A program made the position numbers and the translations under genes. A stretch of DNA of 64,000 bases, taken from assembly GCA_036704125.1 (NCBI GenBank), contig DATNQI010000096.1, forward strand, positions 1-64,000. Reading direction: 5' to 3'. Below the pieces are notes generated by a model, which was given only the letters and a program-made list of their open reading frames with translations, was not told the origin of the DNA and ran no database searches. This DNA is from Pantanalinema sp. GTDB lineage: Bacteria > Cyanobacteriota > Sericytochromatia > S15B-MN24 > UBA4093. Of this stretch, positions 34,709-43,757 are shown piece after piece (the first letter of the stretch is position 1; each line of letters begins with the position of its first letter).

Positions 34709-34921
34709 CTACTCGAGCGCGAGGACCACGTCGCCTTCGTTGACGAAGTCGCCGGTGCCGACCTTGATCTCCTTGACCGTGCCGGCGGTCTCCGCCTGAA
34801 GATACATCTGCATCTTCATGGACTCGAGGGTGGCCACGTCCTGGCCGGCCTGGACCGCATCGCCGGGGGCGACGAGGATCTCGATGATGGTGCCGGCCAT
34901 GGTGCTGTTGACGTTGGGCAT
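34709..34921 (-). CDS. stand-alone biotin carboxyl carrier protein
   Basis: A 70-aa biotinyl domain with the biotinylated lysine in ESMKM (K36). In most methylcrotonyl-CoA carboxylases this domain is fused to the biotin carboxylase; here, as in the yng-type operon of Bacillus, it is separate. It lies 39 bases after the biotin carboxylase gene and 30 bases before the lyase gene. Confidence 0.92.
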   Translation of the reverse strand: MPNVNSTMAGTIIEILVAPGDAVQAGQDVATLESMKMQMYLQAETAGTVKEIKVGTGDFVNEGDVVLALE

Positions 34922-34960
34922 GGGTGCTAGGTTCCTTTCGTGGAGGGGGGTGTTCGAGGG

Positions 34961-36301
34961 TTAGACCGAGGCCATCAGCTCGGTCGAGACGAAGTCGGTC
35001 GTGAAGGTGCCGGCCTTGAACTTGGGGTGCGAGAGCACCGCGTCGATCATGGCCGCGTTGGTCTTGATGCCCTCGACCTTGAGCGCACCGATGGCGGCCT
35101 TGAGCTTGGCGATCGCCTCGGCGCGGTCCTCGCCGTAAGCGATCAGCTTGGCGAGCATGGGGTCGTAGTGGGGGCTGACCACCGTGCCGGGCTCGACCCA
35201 GGCGTCGATCCGGATCCCCTCGGGCCACTCGAGCGCGCTGAGGGTGCCGGGGCTCGGCATGAAGGTCTTGGGGTCCTCGGCGTAGAGGCGCGCCTCTACG
35301 GCGTGGCCCCTGGGCGCGAGGTCCTCCTGCTTGAGGGTGAGCGCCTCGCCCGCGGCGATCCGGATCTGCCACTGGACCAGGTCGATGCCGGTGGTCAGCT
35401 CGGTGACCGGGTGCTCGACCTGGAGGCGGGTGTTCATCTCGAGGAAGTAGAAGTTGCGGTCCTTGTCCACCAGGAACTCGAGGGTCCCGGCGTTGGTGTA
35501 GCCGATCGCCTCGGCGGCCTTGATCGCGACCTCGCCCATCATGGCGCGCAGGCCCGCGTCGATGACGGGCGAGGGGGCCTCCTCGAGGACCTTCTGGTGG
35601 CGGCGCTGAATGGAGCACTCGCGCTCGTTGAGGTGGACCACGTGGCCGTGGTGGTCGGCCAGGACCTGGATCTCGATGTGGCGGGGCTCGACGACGTACT
35701 TCTCGACGTAGAGATCGCCGTTGCCGAAGTAGGCCTTGGCGCGCGCCGCGCACAGCTTGTAGGCCTTCTCGAGCTCGGCGTCGTCGTGGCAGAGCTGCAT
35801 GCCGATGCCGCCGCCGCCGCCAGCCGCCTTGAGCATCACCGGGTAGCCGAAGAGGCTGGCGAGTGCCTGGGCCTCGGCGACGTCGGCCACGGCGCCGTCG
35901 GAGCCTGGCACCACGGGTACGCCCGCTTGCTTCATGATGACGCGGGCCTCGGTCTTGACGCCCATCTTGGCGATGACCTCGGGCCGAGGGCCGATGAAGG
36001 CGATCCCCGCCTCGGCGCAGGCCGCGGCGAAGGCGGCGTTCTCGGAGAGCAGGCCGTAGCCGGGGTGGATGGCGTCGGCGCCCGTCTGCCTGGCGGCCTC
36101 GATGACCGCGTCCATCTTGAGGTAGCTCTGGACCACGGGCGCCGGGCCAATCGCGACGGCCTCGTCGGCCAGCTTGACGTGGAGGGCGTTGGCGTCGGCC
36201 TCGGAGTGGACGGCGACAGTGCGGATGCCGAGGGCCTGGCAGGCGCGGATGACGCGGCAGGCGATCTCGCCGCGGTTGGCGATGAGGATCTTGGAAAACA
36301 T
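34961..36301 (-). CDS. biotin carboxylase subunit of acyl-CoA carboxylase
   Basis: A 446-aa ATP-grasp enzyme that carboxylates biotin with bicarbonate and ATP. It begins MFSKILIANRGEIACRVIRA and has the family segments IHPGYGLLSENA, MLKAAGGGGGIGMQ, RECSIQRRHQKVLEEAPSP and FLEMNTRLQVEHPVTE. Length fits AccC or a carboxylase without a fused carrier. It is the first gene of the operon. Confidence 0.94.
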   Translation of the reverse strand: MFSKILIANRGEIACRVIRACQALGIRTVAVHSEADANALHVKLADEAVAIGPAPVVQSYLKMDAVIEAARQTGADAIHPGYGLLSENAAFAAACAEAGIAFIGPRPEVIAKMGVKTEARVIMKQAGVPVVPGSDGAVADVAEAQALASLFGYPVMLKAAGGGGGIGMQLCHDDAELEKAYKLCAARAKAYFGNGDLYVEKYVVEPRHIEIQVLADHHGHVVHLNERECSIQRRHQKVLEEAPSPVIDAGLRAMMGEVAIKAAEAIGYTNAGTLEFLVDKDRNFYFLEMNTRLQVEHPVTELTTGIDLVQWQIRIAAGEALTLKQEDLAPRGHAVEARLYAEDPKTFMPSPGTLSALEWPEGIRIDAWVEPGTVVSPHYDPMLAKLIAYGEDRAEAIAKLKAAIGALKVEGIKTNAAMIDAVLSHPKFKAGTFTTDFVSTELMASV

Positions 36302-36370
36302 GCGGTTGGTGACCCCTTCGTCGGTGGCGAAGGGCCGGTTCGGCGCTTCGCCCGGTTGATGCTAGCGACC

Positions 36371-36376
36371 AGTATA
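36371..36376 (-). promoter_or_regulatory. -10 element of the carboxylase operon promoter
   Basis: On the minus strand TATACT sits about 70 bases before the biotin carboxylase start. The same hexamer appears before lptC, the cyclase gene and the AhpD-like gene. The -35 is not recognisable. Confidence 0.4.
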
Positions 36377-36415
36377 CCCCATCCCGTCAGAAAGCAGGAA
36401 AGGGGGCTCGTGGCC

Positions 36416-38407
36416 TCACCTGAGCGGGCTGAGCAGCCGGGTGAGGAAGCTCAGCTGGTCGGCCATGCCCATCACGAGCAGCGAGTCCCCGGCGCGGATG
36501 ACCTGGTCGGCGTCCGGGTTGGGCGAGACGCGGCCGGCGTGGCGCACGGCGAGCACTCCCACCCCGGTCCGGCCCCTGAGGTCGATGTCGCGCAGGCTCT
36601 GCTGGTTGAGCGGGGACCCCTCCGGGATGTCGACCCAGGTGATCTCGGCCTCGCCCAGCGCCTCGACCAGATCGAGGACCTGGGTCGGGTCGAAGGCGTC
36701 CTCGAACTGCCGGTAGCGCTTGGTACGGATCTGGTGGCTGTAGCGCAGGATCTCGTGGCTGGGGTAGCCGAGCAGGCTGAGAGTGTAGCGGATGACCTCG
36801 ATGCTCGCCTCGAACTCGGGCTGCACCACCTCGTCGGCGCCCAGGTCGTACAGCACGTCGACGTCCTGGGGACGGTGCGCCCGGGCCTGGACGTTGAGCT
36901 TGGGGTTGAGGGCCTTGGCGTTCTTGAGGGCGAGCTGGCAGCTGGTGGGATCGGAGAGGGCCACCAGCATCGCCCTGGCGAGGGGCAGCCGCGCGTGCTT
37001 GAGCACCTCGACGTTGGCCGCGTCCCCGTACATGCAGGGGATGTTGCGCGCGGAGAGCTCCTGGAGGGCGTTCTGGTCCACGTCGATGACGAAGATCGGG
37101 ATCTGGTGGTGGACCAGCACCTTGCACACGTTCTGGCCGAGGCGCCCGAAGCCGCAGATCACCACGTGGTCCACCAGCCCCGTCAGCTCGGCGGTGGCGA
37201 CGGTGGCCCGGGCCTTCCGGCCTCGGACCTCGCCGAACAGGGGAAGGCGGCGCAGGCGCAGGTAGAGCGGCGTGGCCGCCTGCATGAGCGTCGGGGTGAG
37301 GAGGATGGTGACCAGCGCGCTCGAGAGCACCAGGGCGAAGAGGTCCGCGGAGATGATCCCCTGCTGCTGGCCCATCTTGGCCAGGACGAAGGAGAACTCC
37401 CCCAGCTGCGCCAGCCCGAGTCCGATACCAAGCGCCGTGCGCCCCGAGTACCGGAAGAGTCGCGCGATCCCGAAGCCCAGCGCCGCCTTCAGCAGGACGA
37501 TGGCTATGGCGAAGCCCGCCACGCTCGGCAGGTGGGTCGCGATGAAGGCCGGGTTGATGAGCATCCCGGTCGAGACGAAGAACAGGGTGGCGAACAGGTC
37601 GCGCAGGGGCAGCACGTCGGCGAGGATCTGGTGGCTGTGGTCCGACTCGCTGACGACGATCCCCGCGATGAAGGCGCCAAGCGCGAGCGAGAGTCCCATC
37701 CGGTTGGAGATGACCGCCGTGCCGAAGCACACGAAGATGGCCGCAAGCAGGAACAGCTCCTTGTTGCGGGTGAGCGCGACCCGGCGCATCAGCATGGGGA
37801 AGAGCTTGGCGCCCAGGTACACGACCGCCCCGAGGAAGACGGCGGCCTTGGCGAGCGCGAAGAGCATGGGCCACCCAAGGATCTTGGCGGGGTCGCTCAG
37901 GTTCGGCATCACGACCATGAAGGGGACGACCGCGAGGTCCTGGACGACGAGCAGCCCGAGCAGGGCCTTGCCGTGGGCCGACTGGATCTCGCCGCGCTCG
38001 AGCAGGGTCTTGAGGACGATGAGGGTGCTGGAGAGGGAAATCATGCAGCCGAGCAGGATCCCCGCTCCGAGGCCGAGGCCCAGCAGGCGTGAGGCCAGGG
38101 CCGCCACCCCGATGGTGACGAGGATCTGGGCGCTGCCGCCGTAGAGGGCGATCTTCTTGACCGGCTTGAGCTCGGAGAAGGAGAACTCGACCCCCAGGGC
38201 GAACATCAGGAGGATGACGCCGAGCTCCGCGAAGGTCTCGATGGTGTGGAGGTCCGAGACGAACTTGAGGCCGTAGGGCCCGATCACAAGGCCACCGATC
38301 AGGTAGCCGATGATCACCGGCTGCTTGAGGCGGTAGAAGACGAAGCCCAGGCAGAGGGCCGCCGCCAGCACGACGGCCAGGTCCATCAAGAGTCGGTAAG
38401 CATCCAT
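36416..38407 (-). CDS. KefB-type monovalent cation/proton antiporter (CPA2)
   Basis: A 663-aa inner-membrane protein. About 12-13 helices fill residues 1-380 (VFYRLKQPVIIGYLIGGLVI, GVEFSFSELKP). A TrkA-N domain binding NAD(H) or nucleotide is near residue 413 (VICGFGRLGQNVCKVL) with the acidic IDVDQ end of its Rossmann fold, and a TrkA-C domain ends the protein. It exports K+ or Na+ in exchange for protons and is gated by nucleotides. It stands upstream of the carboxylase operon on the same strand. Confidence 0.92.
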   Translation of the reverse strand: MDAYRLLMDLAVVLAAALCLGFVFYRLKQPVIIGYLIGGLVIGPYGLKFVSDLHTIETFAELGVILLMFALGVEFSFSELKPVKKIALYGGSAQILVTIGVAALASRLLGLGLGAGILLGCMISLSSTLIVLKTLLERGEIQSAHGKALLGLLVVQDLAVVPFMVVMPNLSDPAKILGWPMLFALAKAAVFLGAVVYLGAKLFPMLMRRVALTRNKELFLLAAIFVCFGTAVISNRMGLSLALGAFIAGIVVSESDHSHQILADVLPLRDLFATLFFVSTGMLINPAFIATHLPSVAGFAIAIVLLKAALGFGIARLFRYSGRTALGIGLGLAQLGEFSFVLAKMGQQQGIISADLFALVLSSALVTILLTPTLMQAATPLYLRLRRLPLFGEVRGRKARATVATAELTGLVDHVVICGFGRLGQNVCKVLVHHQIPIFVIDVDQNALQELSARNIPCMYGDAANVEVLKHARLPLARAMLVALSDPTSCQLALKNAKALNPKLNVQARAHRPQDVDVLYDLGADEVVQPEFEASIEVIRYTLSLLGYPSHEILRYSHQIRTKRYRQFEDAFDPTQVLDLVEALGEAEITWVDIPEGSPLNQQSLRDIDLRGRTGVGVLAVRHAGRVSPNPDADQVIRAGDSLLVMGMADQLSFLTRLLSPLR

Positions 38408-38690
38408 TCCGCCATGGTAACGGATGAGCGAAGCTCCTGCAAACGAAGGCCAAGCCGTTGTTTGCTCGTCCTCGCCGCGCCCGGGGCTTCATGAGAGCTC
38501 GATCGCTATCTTCACAAAATTTATGAGGTGTGCGATCTATGGTTTAGCGACTTTCTGCCGAGGGTAAATTTGTACGACGTCACCCGATGGTTCGTTTCAG
38601 TATTAATTCAGGATTTCAGGGTACGGTCGGTAAGCCCCTAATGAAGTTAGCCACCCGTCCGTCGCTTAGATTTTAAGGAGTGTCGTTCCC
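38408..38690 (+). promoter_or_regulatory. AT-rich leader of the first lipoprotein cassette
   Basis: This 283-base divergent gap is AT-rich from about 38505 to 38680, unlike its surroundings. Possible -10 hexamers (for example TATTAA near 38600) are present but no unique promoter can be named. AAGGAG stands about 10 bases before the ATG at 38691. Confidence 0.4.
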
Positions 38691-39548
38691 ATGCGAACCG
38701 CCTTCGGTCGATCGTTGCCTCTCTGCGGCCTCGCCCTGTTGCTTCTCGTCGGCTGCACCAGTGGCGTCGCGAGCGCGCCCAAGACGCCCGCCGAGTTTCC
38801 GCTCTTCACGACGACCGATGGCTATGCCAGCCTCAACGTCTCGCTGGTCGACATGCGCCAGGCCATCCAGACCGTCACGGACCTCGAGGACGCGGACCGG
38901 GTCGAATTCACCTTGACCTCCGCCGCGAACCTGACGGCCCCCAAGAAGGCCACCGCGAGCATCGCCCTCCCGCTTCCTGGAGGCGCGACGAGCCAGCCGG
39001 TCTCCGGGCTCACCGCGTTCACCGGCCTGCGCCCGGGAAGCGACTACGTCCTTCGCGCCGACATTTACAAGACCTCCTATACCGCCAACAATCTTCGCGC
39101 CCAGGGAGTCTCGGACGTGATCACCCTTGCTGCCGGCGAAAACAAGACGGTGCCGGTCAAGATCAACGCGATCGGCAACGTCCAGTTGACCGCGAGCACC
39201 TTCGGCAACAAGTTCGACACGATGGAGGTGGTCTCGGGGGACACCGTCACCGTCAACACCCTCGTCAAGGCCAGCGAGAACCCGCTGTTGAAGTCGGTCG
39301 AGGTGTACTTCTTCGGCACCAACCTGAACGCGACCAAGCTCGGCTCGGTCGTGGTGCCCGTTCCCGCTGGAACCACGCCGACGACCCTGAGCTGGCAGGT
39401 TCCCGCCATCACGGGGAACTCGGACTCCGGCCTGCTCTATGTTCTCGGCTACGATGCGTCCAACAACGTGATCGCCCGCAAGTCCAGGGTGATGACGGTT
39501 TCCAAGGGGGCCTCGATCGGGAACTCGAGCCAGATTTCGCTCGATTAG
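38691..39548 (+). CDS. secreted lipoprotein, cassette 1 member A
   Basis: A 285-aa lipoprotein with signal peptide and lipobox LLLVGC (Cys22). The mature part looks like stacked Ig/fibronectin-type beta domains (SLNVSLVDMRQAIQTV, GLRPGSDYVLRADIYK, VLGYDASNNVIARKSRVM). It is a paralogue of the protein at 43758-44609: both share the VDMR segment, the G-L-x-P-x-x-x-Y motif, GVSD/GASD and the final LDASN-type motif. It is the first gene of a five-gene run. The function is unknown; a surface or periplasmic structural role is likely. Confidence 0.7.
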   Translation: MRTAFGRSLPLCGLALLLLVGCTSGVASAPKTPAEFPLFTTTDGYASLNVSLVDMRQAIQTVTDLEDADRVEFTLTSAANLTAPKKATASIALPLPGGATSQPVSGLTAFTGLRPGSDYVLRADIYKTSYTANNLRAQGVSDVITLAAGENKTVPVKINAIGNVQLTASTFGNKFDTMEVVSGDTVTVNTLVKASENPLLKSVEVYFFGTNLNATKLGSVVVPVPAGTTPTTLSWQVPAITGNSDSGLLYVLGYDASNNVIARKSRVMTVSKGASIGNSSQISLD

Positions 39549-39560
39549 GTCACTGTCCTG

Positions 39561-41015
39561 ATGACGCGCCACTCACCTTCCAAATCGTTCGCGATCGCGG
39601 CCCTGGTCCTGGCATTGACCGCCTGCACGGTTCCCGGCCCGGTCGTCTCGCGGGGGCCTGGGTTCGATCTCATGGGGCCTCAGCGTGAGGTGTCCGCCGG
39701 GATCCGCGTCAGCTTACGATCGGCGGGCAGAGGGGTTCAGACGCTTCCGACGGCCTGGGCCACGGCGAGCTTCGTCCTCTCGAACCCGGCGACGCTGGTG
39801 TCCGACCGCTACCAGGATCTCGCCCGGGCAAGCTTCGACGTGGCCGGCGGGTCGGCCGATTCGTCGGCGGCTCTCTTCCCCAACACGCGCCCGGGCACCG
39901 GTTACGCGCTCCATGCGAGCACCTACGTCGATTCAGCCGATGGGCCCCTGCGCAACGCGCTGGGCTATCAAGCGGGGCTCGAGCTGCGCGCCAACGACGC
40001 GACCCAGGCCCATATCCAGCTGGCGACCATTTTCCCCTGGACCTCGCACGTCCTGGCGAACGCGGGAGGCTCGGAGGCCGACGACACCGTGCCCTCGGAC
40101 CGGGGGGATGGCGGCCTTCCCGGCGACGCCAAGTTCAAGCGACCGATGGGGATCGCCTTTGCTCCCGACGGCACGCTGTACGTGGCGGATGCCGGCGCTT
40201 CGCGCATCCGGACGATCACCCCGGCGCGCGACCGCGTCGATTCGCTGATCTACGTTCCGGGGGCCGGTCTTCGCGCGCTCGCGTTCGCGCCAGGCCTGGA
40301 CAGCGGCGCGGATGTCCTGTTCTTCACCGACACCGACAACGATCGGGTGTGCATGGTGAGGAACCTCGGAACCACGAACGACGTCACCGCCTTGCCTGAC
40401 CTGGGCGCAGAGCCCAGCGGCATGTGCTACGACCCCGTTCGCAAGCAACTGTACGTTTCGCTGAACAACGACACCCTCTCCTTCATCAGCGTCGCCAACC
40501 TGGCTTTGCCGGTCGCGACCACCGTGAGCGTCACGACCGGCAGCGTGGGGCTGAGCAACCCTCAGGGGCTCGCGCTCAGCGCCGACGGCAGCCTGCTTTA
40601 CGTCGCCGATACGGGGCGCCATCGCATCCTGGCGCTGGACGTCGCCACAAAGCAGGCGACCGTTCTCGCCGGCACCGGATCCGAGGGCGACCTCGCCAAG
40701 GCCTCGGAGGGGGACGGCGGTCTTGCGTCCGGCGCGACCTTCAAGCGCCCCGTCGATCTGGCTTACGACGCGTTCGACGGCGGCCACCTCTACGTGATGG
40801 ACACCGGGGCGAAGGTGGTCCGGGTCGTCACCCTGCGCAACAAGCTCATCGCCACGGCGTGGGGGGATGGGGGCGCCCTCGACGTCGTGACATCGCGGGC
40901 CGCGCAGCTCACCTCCCTGCTCGACCCCGCTGGGATGGGCCTCATGGTGGACGCCTCCTCGGCCTCGCTCTACGTTTCCGATCGCGCGCGCATCCGGAGC
41001 ACCACCACGCCATGA
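39561..41015 (+). CDS. NHL-repeat propeller lipoprotein, cassette 1 member B
   Basis: A 484-aa lipoprotein with lipobox ALTAC (Cys22). Residues about 30-155 resemble the beta domain of the preceding lipoprotein. From about 190 to the end, NHL/propeller blades repeat the pattern P-x-G-(I/L)-A-x-x-x-D-G-x-L-Y-V-A-D (KRPMGIAFAPDGTLYVADAG, NPQGLALSADGSLLYVADTG). NHL propellers usually mediate binding. It is a paralogue of 44623-46164 and overlaps the next gene by ATGA. Confidence 0.8.
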   Translation: MTRHSPSKSFAIAALVLALTACTVPGPVVSRGPGFDLMGPQREVSAGIRVSLRSAGRGVQTLPTAWATASFVLSNPATLVSDRYQDLARASFDVAGGSADSSAALFPNTRPGTGYALHASTYVDSADGPLRNALGYQAGLELRANDATQAHIQLATIFPWTSHVLANAGGSEADDTVPSDRGDGGLPGDAKFKRPMGIAFAPDGTLYVADAGASRIRTITPARDRVDSLIYVPGAGLRALAFAPGLDSGADVLFFTDTDNDRVCMVRNLGTTNDVTALPDLGAEPSGMCYDPVRKQLYVSLNNDTLSFISVANLALPVATTVSVTTGSVGLSNPQGLALSADGSLLYVADTGRHRILALDVATKQATVLAGTGSEGDLAKASEGDGGLASGATFKRPVDLAYDAFDGGHLYVMDTGAKVVRVVTLRNKLIATAWGDGGALDVVTSRAAQLTSLLDPAGMGLMVDASSASLYVSDRARIRSTTTP

Positions 41016-42169
41016 AGCACCCTGGACGCCTCGCTTTGATCCTCGGCCTCGCGCTGGGCGCCTTTCCCCATGGCGCCCTGGCCGCGCCGCCGCAGGCGAT
41101 CACCCTGGTGCGAGAGATCCGCTACGAGCCGAGCGAGAGCGCGATCTACTTGCCGTTCGAGGGCCCACGGGCGCCCATGACCTCCATCTCCCACGCGGGC
41201 AAGAGCGTGGTGCTTGACATCCCCCGGGCGGACTTCCCCTTCGCCGAGCTCTACGCCCAGATCGAGAACTCGCCTCTGCTCAGCGCCTTCGTGGCCGCCT
41301 TCGATCCCGAGATCCAGGGCCTGCACCTGGTCATCGAGGGGCGCGTGCCGCTGCTCGCCGAGCCCGATCCCGCCTACCGCGGCGTGGGGATCAAGCTTTT
41401 GATCGCCCCTCGCGACCCCAGGCGCGCGGGCGCCATGCGCCCCACCGCGACGGTGCTGCAGCGAGTCACGGTGGTGCCGCGCGGCGGAGGTCATGCGCGC
41501 CCCTTCGCGCCTGCCGCCAAGGCCGGTCCGGCATGGGAGTTCCCGGCCCCGAGCCTGGGCTACGCCGGTGGTCCGACCTCCGAGCGCTACACCCCTCAGG
41601 CCCTCATCGGCGGCGCCGATTGGGCCAACCGCTTCAGCCTGAGCTGGGAGCCCGGCATGGGCGACTACGGCGTCCCCCTGCGCCTCGGCTACGGCGGCTA
41701 CCGTTACGACGACCCGGACTACGCCGGGGTGACGCACCGGCGCAGCGAGACGAGCGTGGCGGCGGCGCTCTCCCGCCGCTACGCCATGGGCCCCCTCCAA
41801 GGCAGCACCGGCTTCGGCTACCGGGCGACGTTCACCCGCTCGGACAGCAGCCAGGCGGTCGCCAGCCCGACCCTCTTCTTCGCCGGCTCGCAGCTCTTCC
41901 ATGGCCCGCTCCTTCGCCAGTCCCTCCGGGGCCAGGTCGTCGGGCCCCTCGGGGTCGGCCTGGATCTGGAATGGGTGCCGTACGCCTTCGCCCACATCGA
42001 CGACGGCACGCGCATGCCCTGGCTGACGGCATTTCGCGTCGAGCCGAGGCTGAGCCTCTGGCCGGATCAGCGGGTGACCCTCGGCTACTTCTACGAACGC
42101 ACCATGGGGGATCCCTTCCACCGCGAATCCAGCGGCGTGACGCTCGGCATGAGCTTCTCGGGCTTCTGA
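41012..42169 (+). CDS. outer-membrane barrel with AMIN-like N-terminus, cassette 1 member C
   Basis: A 385-aa exported protein with a signal peptide (residues 1-24). Residues about 28-130 resemble an AMIN domain (ITLVREIRYEPSESAIYLPF, KSVVLDIPRADFPF), a peptidoglycan-binding fold. The C-terminal 210 residues alternate strand-like segments (GVPLRLGYGGYRYDDPDYAG, VTLGYFYERT) and end in GMSFSGF with a terminal Phe, as outer-membrane barrels do. The barrel part matches the protein at 46167-46880, which lacks the AMIN-like part. It overlaps member B by ATGA. Confidence 0.7.
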   Translation: MKHPGRLALILGLALGAFPHGALAAPPQAITLVREIRYEPSESAIYLPFEGPRAPMTSISHAGKSVVLDIPRADFPFAELYAQIENSPLLSAFVAAFDPEIQGLHLVIEGRVPLLAEPDPAYRGVGIKLLIAPRDPRRAGAMRPTATVLQRVTVVPRGGGHARPFAPAAKAGPAWEFPAPSLGYAGGPTSERYTPQALIGGADWANRFSLSWEPGMGDYGVPLRLGYGGYRYDDPDYAGVTHRRSETSVAAALSRRYAMGPLQGSTGFGYRATFTRSDSSQAVASPTLFFAGSQLFHGPLLRQSLRGQVVGPLGVGLDLEWVPYAFAHIDDGTRMPWLTAFRVEPRLSLWPDQRVTLGYFYERTMGDPFHRESSGVTLGMSFSGF

Positions 42170-42183
42170 ACAGGAGAATCGCG

Positions 42184-42546
42184 ATGCCCCTCATGATTGC
42201 GGCCCTGACCACCACCCTGGCGCTCTCCGGCGCGGCTCCGGGCTTCGAGGCCGCCCCGGTGCCCCAGGTCCGGCAAGAGGCCGCCCCCGATTGGACCCAC
42301 TACGTGCCGGTCGGCGCCTCGTTCGTCGTGCCCGGCACCGGCCAGGTCTTGCAGGGCGACCTGCTCAAGGGGCTCTCGCACCTCGGCTTCGCCGCCGTTT
42401 GCCTGGGGCTGACCCAGCTGGGCTCGGGCTCTTCGGACCAGGCCCTGCGCGTGGCGGGCGGGGTCGGCCTCGTGGGCATCGGCCTCTGGAGCCCGTGGGA
42501 CGCCTTCACCAAGGCCGCCGGCTCCCGGCCGGAGGATGCGCGATGA
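42184..42546 (+). CDS. small membrane protein, cassette 1 member D
   Basis: A 120-aa protein with an N-terminal signal-like segment and two hydrophobic stretches (about residues 65-85 and 90-108: LSHLGFAAVCLGLTQLG, VAGGVGLVGIGLWSPWDAF). AGGAG precedes the ATG. It is unique to the first cassette and overlaps member E by ATGA. The function is not recognised. Confidence 0.6.
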   Translation: MPLMIAALTTTLALSGAAPGFEAAPVPQVRQEAAPDWTHYVPVGASFVVPGTGQVLQGDLLKGLSHLGFAAVCLGLTQLGSGSSDQALRVAGGVGLVGIGLWSPWDAFTKAAGSRPEDAR

Positions 42547-43625
42547 GCCGCCTCGCCCTCCGGCTGGGCCTCTTGCTCGGGGTTCTCGCGCCTCTGGCCG
42601 GCTGCAGCGTGTACGGGCTCGCCTCCTCCATGGGCTTCGGCGCGACCGAGGGCCGCTCGACCAGCGAGATCGCCACCGATCGCATCAGCGTCCTCTCGGG
42701 CCACGTCCAGGTGCCCGCCGCCCTCGGCGGCACGAAGGCGCTCGCAGAAATGAGCCCCCTGACGGTGGTCTCACCCCTGCTCGCCGTGGCGCCGCTCGCC
42801 GGGGTCCACCTCTACGCCCCGAGCTCCATCCGCTCGGTCCAGGCGACCAGCTTCGGCCCCGAGGGGGTGCGCGAGGCGCTGGTCGAGTTCGTCGACCTCG
42901 AGACGGGGGAGGTTGCAGCCACGGCCACGACGGGGCAGGACGGCCTCTACGCGACGCGCCTGGTCTTCAAGGGGACGCGCCATTCCTACATGGCGCAGAC
43001 GATCCTGCGCAACGCTCGCGGCCAGGTGGTGGGCTTCCTCGCAGCCCCGGTGGGCGTGGACGTCTCGCTGCCGGTGGGCAAGCGCCCTTCCCTGGATCTC
43101 AGCGCGGGCTCGACGCTCGTCGCGCTCTCGACCACGCTGCTCAGCGACGCCTACCCGACCTTCGACATGACCAAGGGGTATGCGGGGATCAAGAGCGGGC
43201 GCCTCGCCGCAATGGTCGGGACCATCCCCCCCCATCGCCTGCAGGGGGCGGCGAGCCTGCTCGACCAGAGCCGCACCCTGAACGCCGACTCCTTCGACAA
43301 GCTTTTGAGCGACGCCGCCACCGCCTCGGCGGTCATGACCTACGAGGTCCGCAAGCTGGCCCAGCAGGCGACGGGCGCCGCGAGCATCACCGAGGAGGCC
43401 CCCGGGGTCAACGCGGCGATCCTGGGGCAGCTCGTCGATCGCCTGGCGAGCCTCACCACGCCCCCTTCCGCGGACAGCACCCAGGGGTTTTTCGAGGCAG
43501 TCGGCAAGCAAGTGGATCTGGGCCAGGCCCGCACCGACGGGGATCAGATCAAGACCGCCCTGCCCTCGCTGCCGCCCTTGCCCTCGCCGACCCCGGCCAA
43601 GGGGGTCGAGGTGGTTTTCGAGTAG
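42543..43625 (+). CDS. secreted lipoprotein with carboxypeptidase-regulatory-like domain, cassette 1 member E
   Basis: A 360-aa lipoprotein with lipobox LAGC (Cys21) followed by SVYGLASSMG. Residues about 105-150 look like a beta-sandwich of the CarboxypepD_reg type (GVREALVEFVDLETGEVAAT, GQDGLYATRLVFKG). The second half is helical (GSTLVALSTTLLSDAYPTF, SDAATASAVMTYEVRKLAQQ), and the end is Pro-rich. It is a clear paralogue of 46903-48024, sharing the GCSxYGL start, the QTILRNxxGxVxGFLAAP segment and the TATASAV segment. A hairpin follows. Confidence 0.72.
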   Translation: MSRLALRLGLLLGVLAPLAGCSVYGLASSMGFGATEGRSTSEIATDRISVLSGHVQVPAALGGTKALAEMSPLTVVSPLLAVAPLAGVHLYAPSSIRSVQATSFGPEGVREALVEFVDLETGEVAATATTGQDGLYATRLVFKGTRHSYMAQTILRNARGQVVGFLAAPVGVDVSLPVGKRPSLDLSAGSTLVALSTTLLSDAYPTFDMTKGYAGIKSGRLAAMVGTIPPHRLQGAASLLDQSRTLNADSFDKLLSDAATASAVMTYEVRKLAQQATGAASITEEAPGVNAAILGQLVDRLASLTTPPSADSTQGFFEAVGKQVDLGQARTDGDQIKTALPSLPPLPSPTPAKGVEVVFE

Positions 43626-43645
43626 GCCAAAGGTGCCCGATGCCT

Positions 43646-43679
43646 CAAGCGCAGCGTGAGAAACATCACGCTGCGCTTG
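43646..43679. terminator. perfect 14-bp hairpin between the two cassettes
   Basis: CAAGCGCAGCGTGA, loop GAAACA and TCACGCTGCGCTTG. It is 20 bases after the member-E stop. There is no T-run, so it may be a partial terminator. It marks the border of the duplication. Confidence 0.65.
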
Positions 43680-43757
43680 GATTATCCACTGCCAGGCAAG
43701 GGTATTGAAGGGATGGGTGTCCCCACGTTTTCTCGTTTTCGAGCAGGAGAATTCCGC

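Noticed and set aside
34940-38092. A 1050-aa reading frame on the plus strand opposite the carboxylase and antiporter genes
   Set aside because: It is antisense to well-supported genes, has biased low-complexity composition (Gly, Arg, Asp, Val, Leu) and no domain; long antisense frames are common in GC-rich DNA.
38408-38690. Horizontal insertion border because of lower GC
   Set aside because: No insertion-sequence ends, integrase or target duplications were found; a promoter region explains the AT richness.
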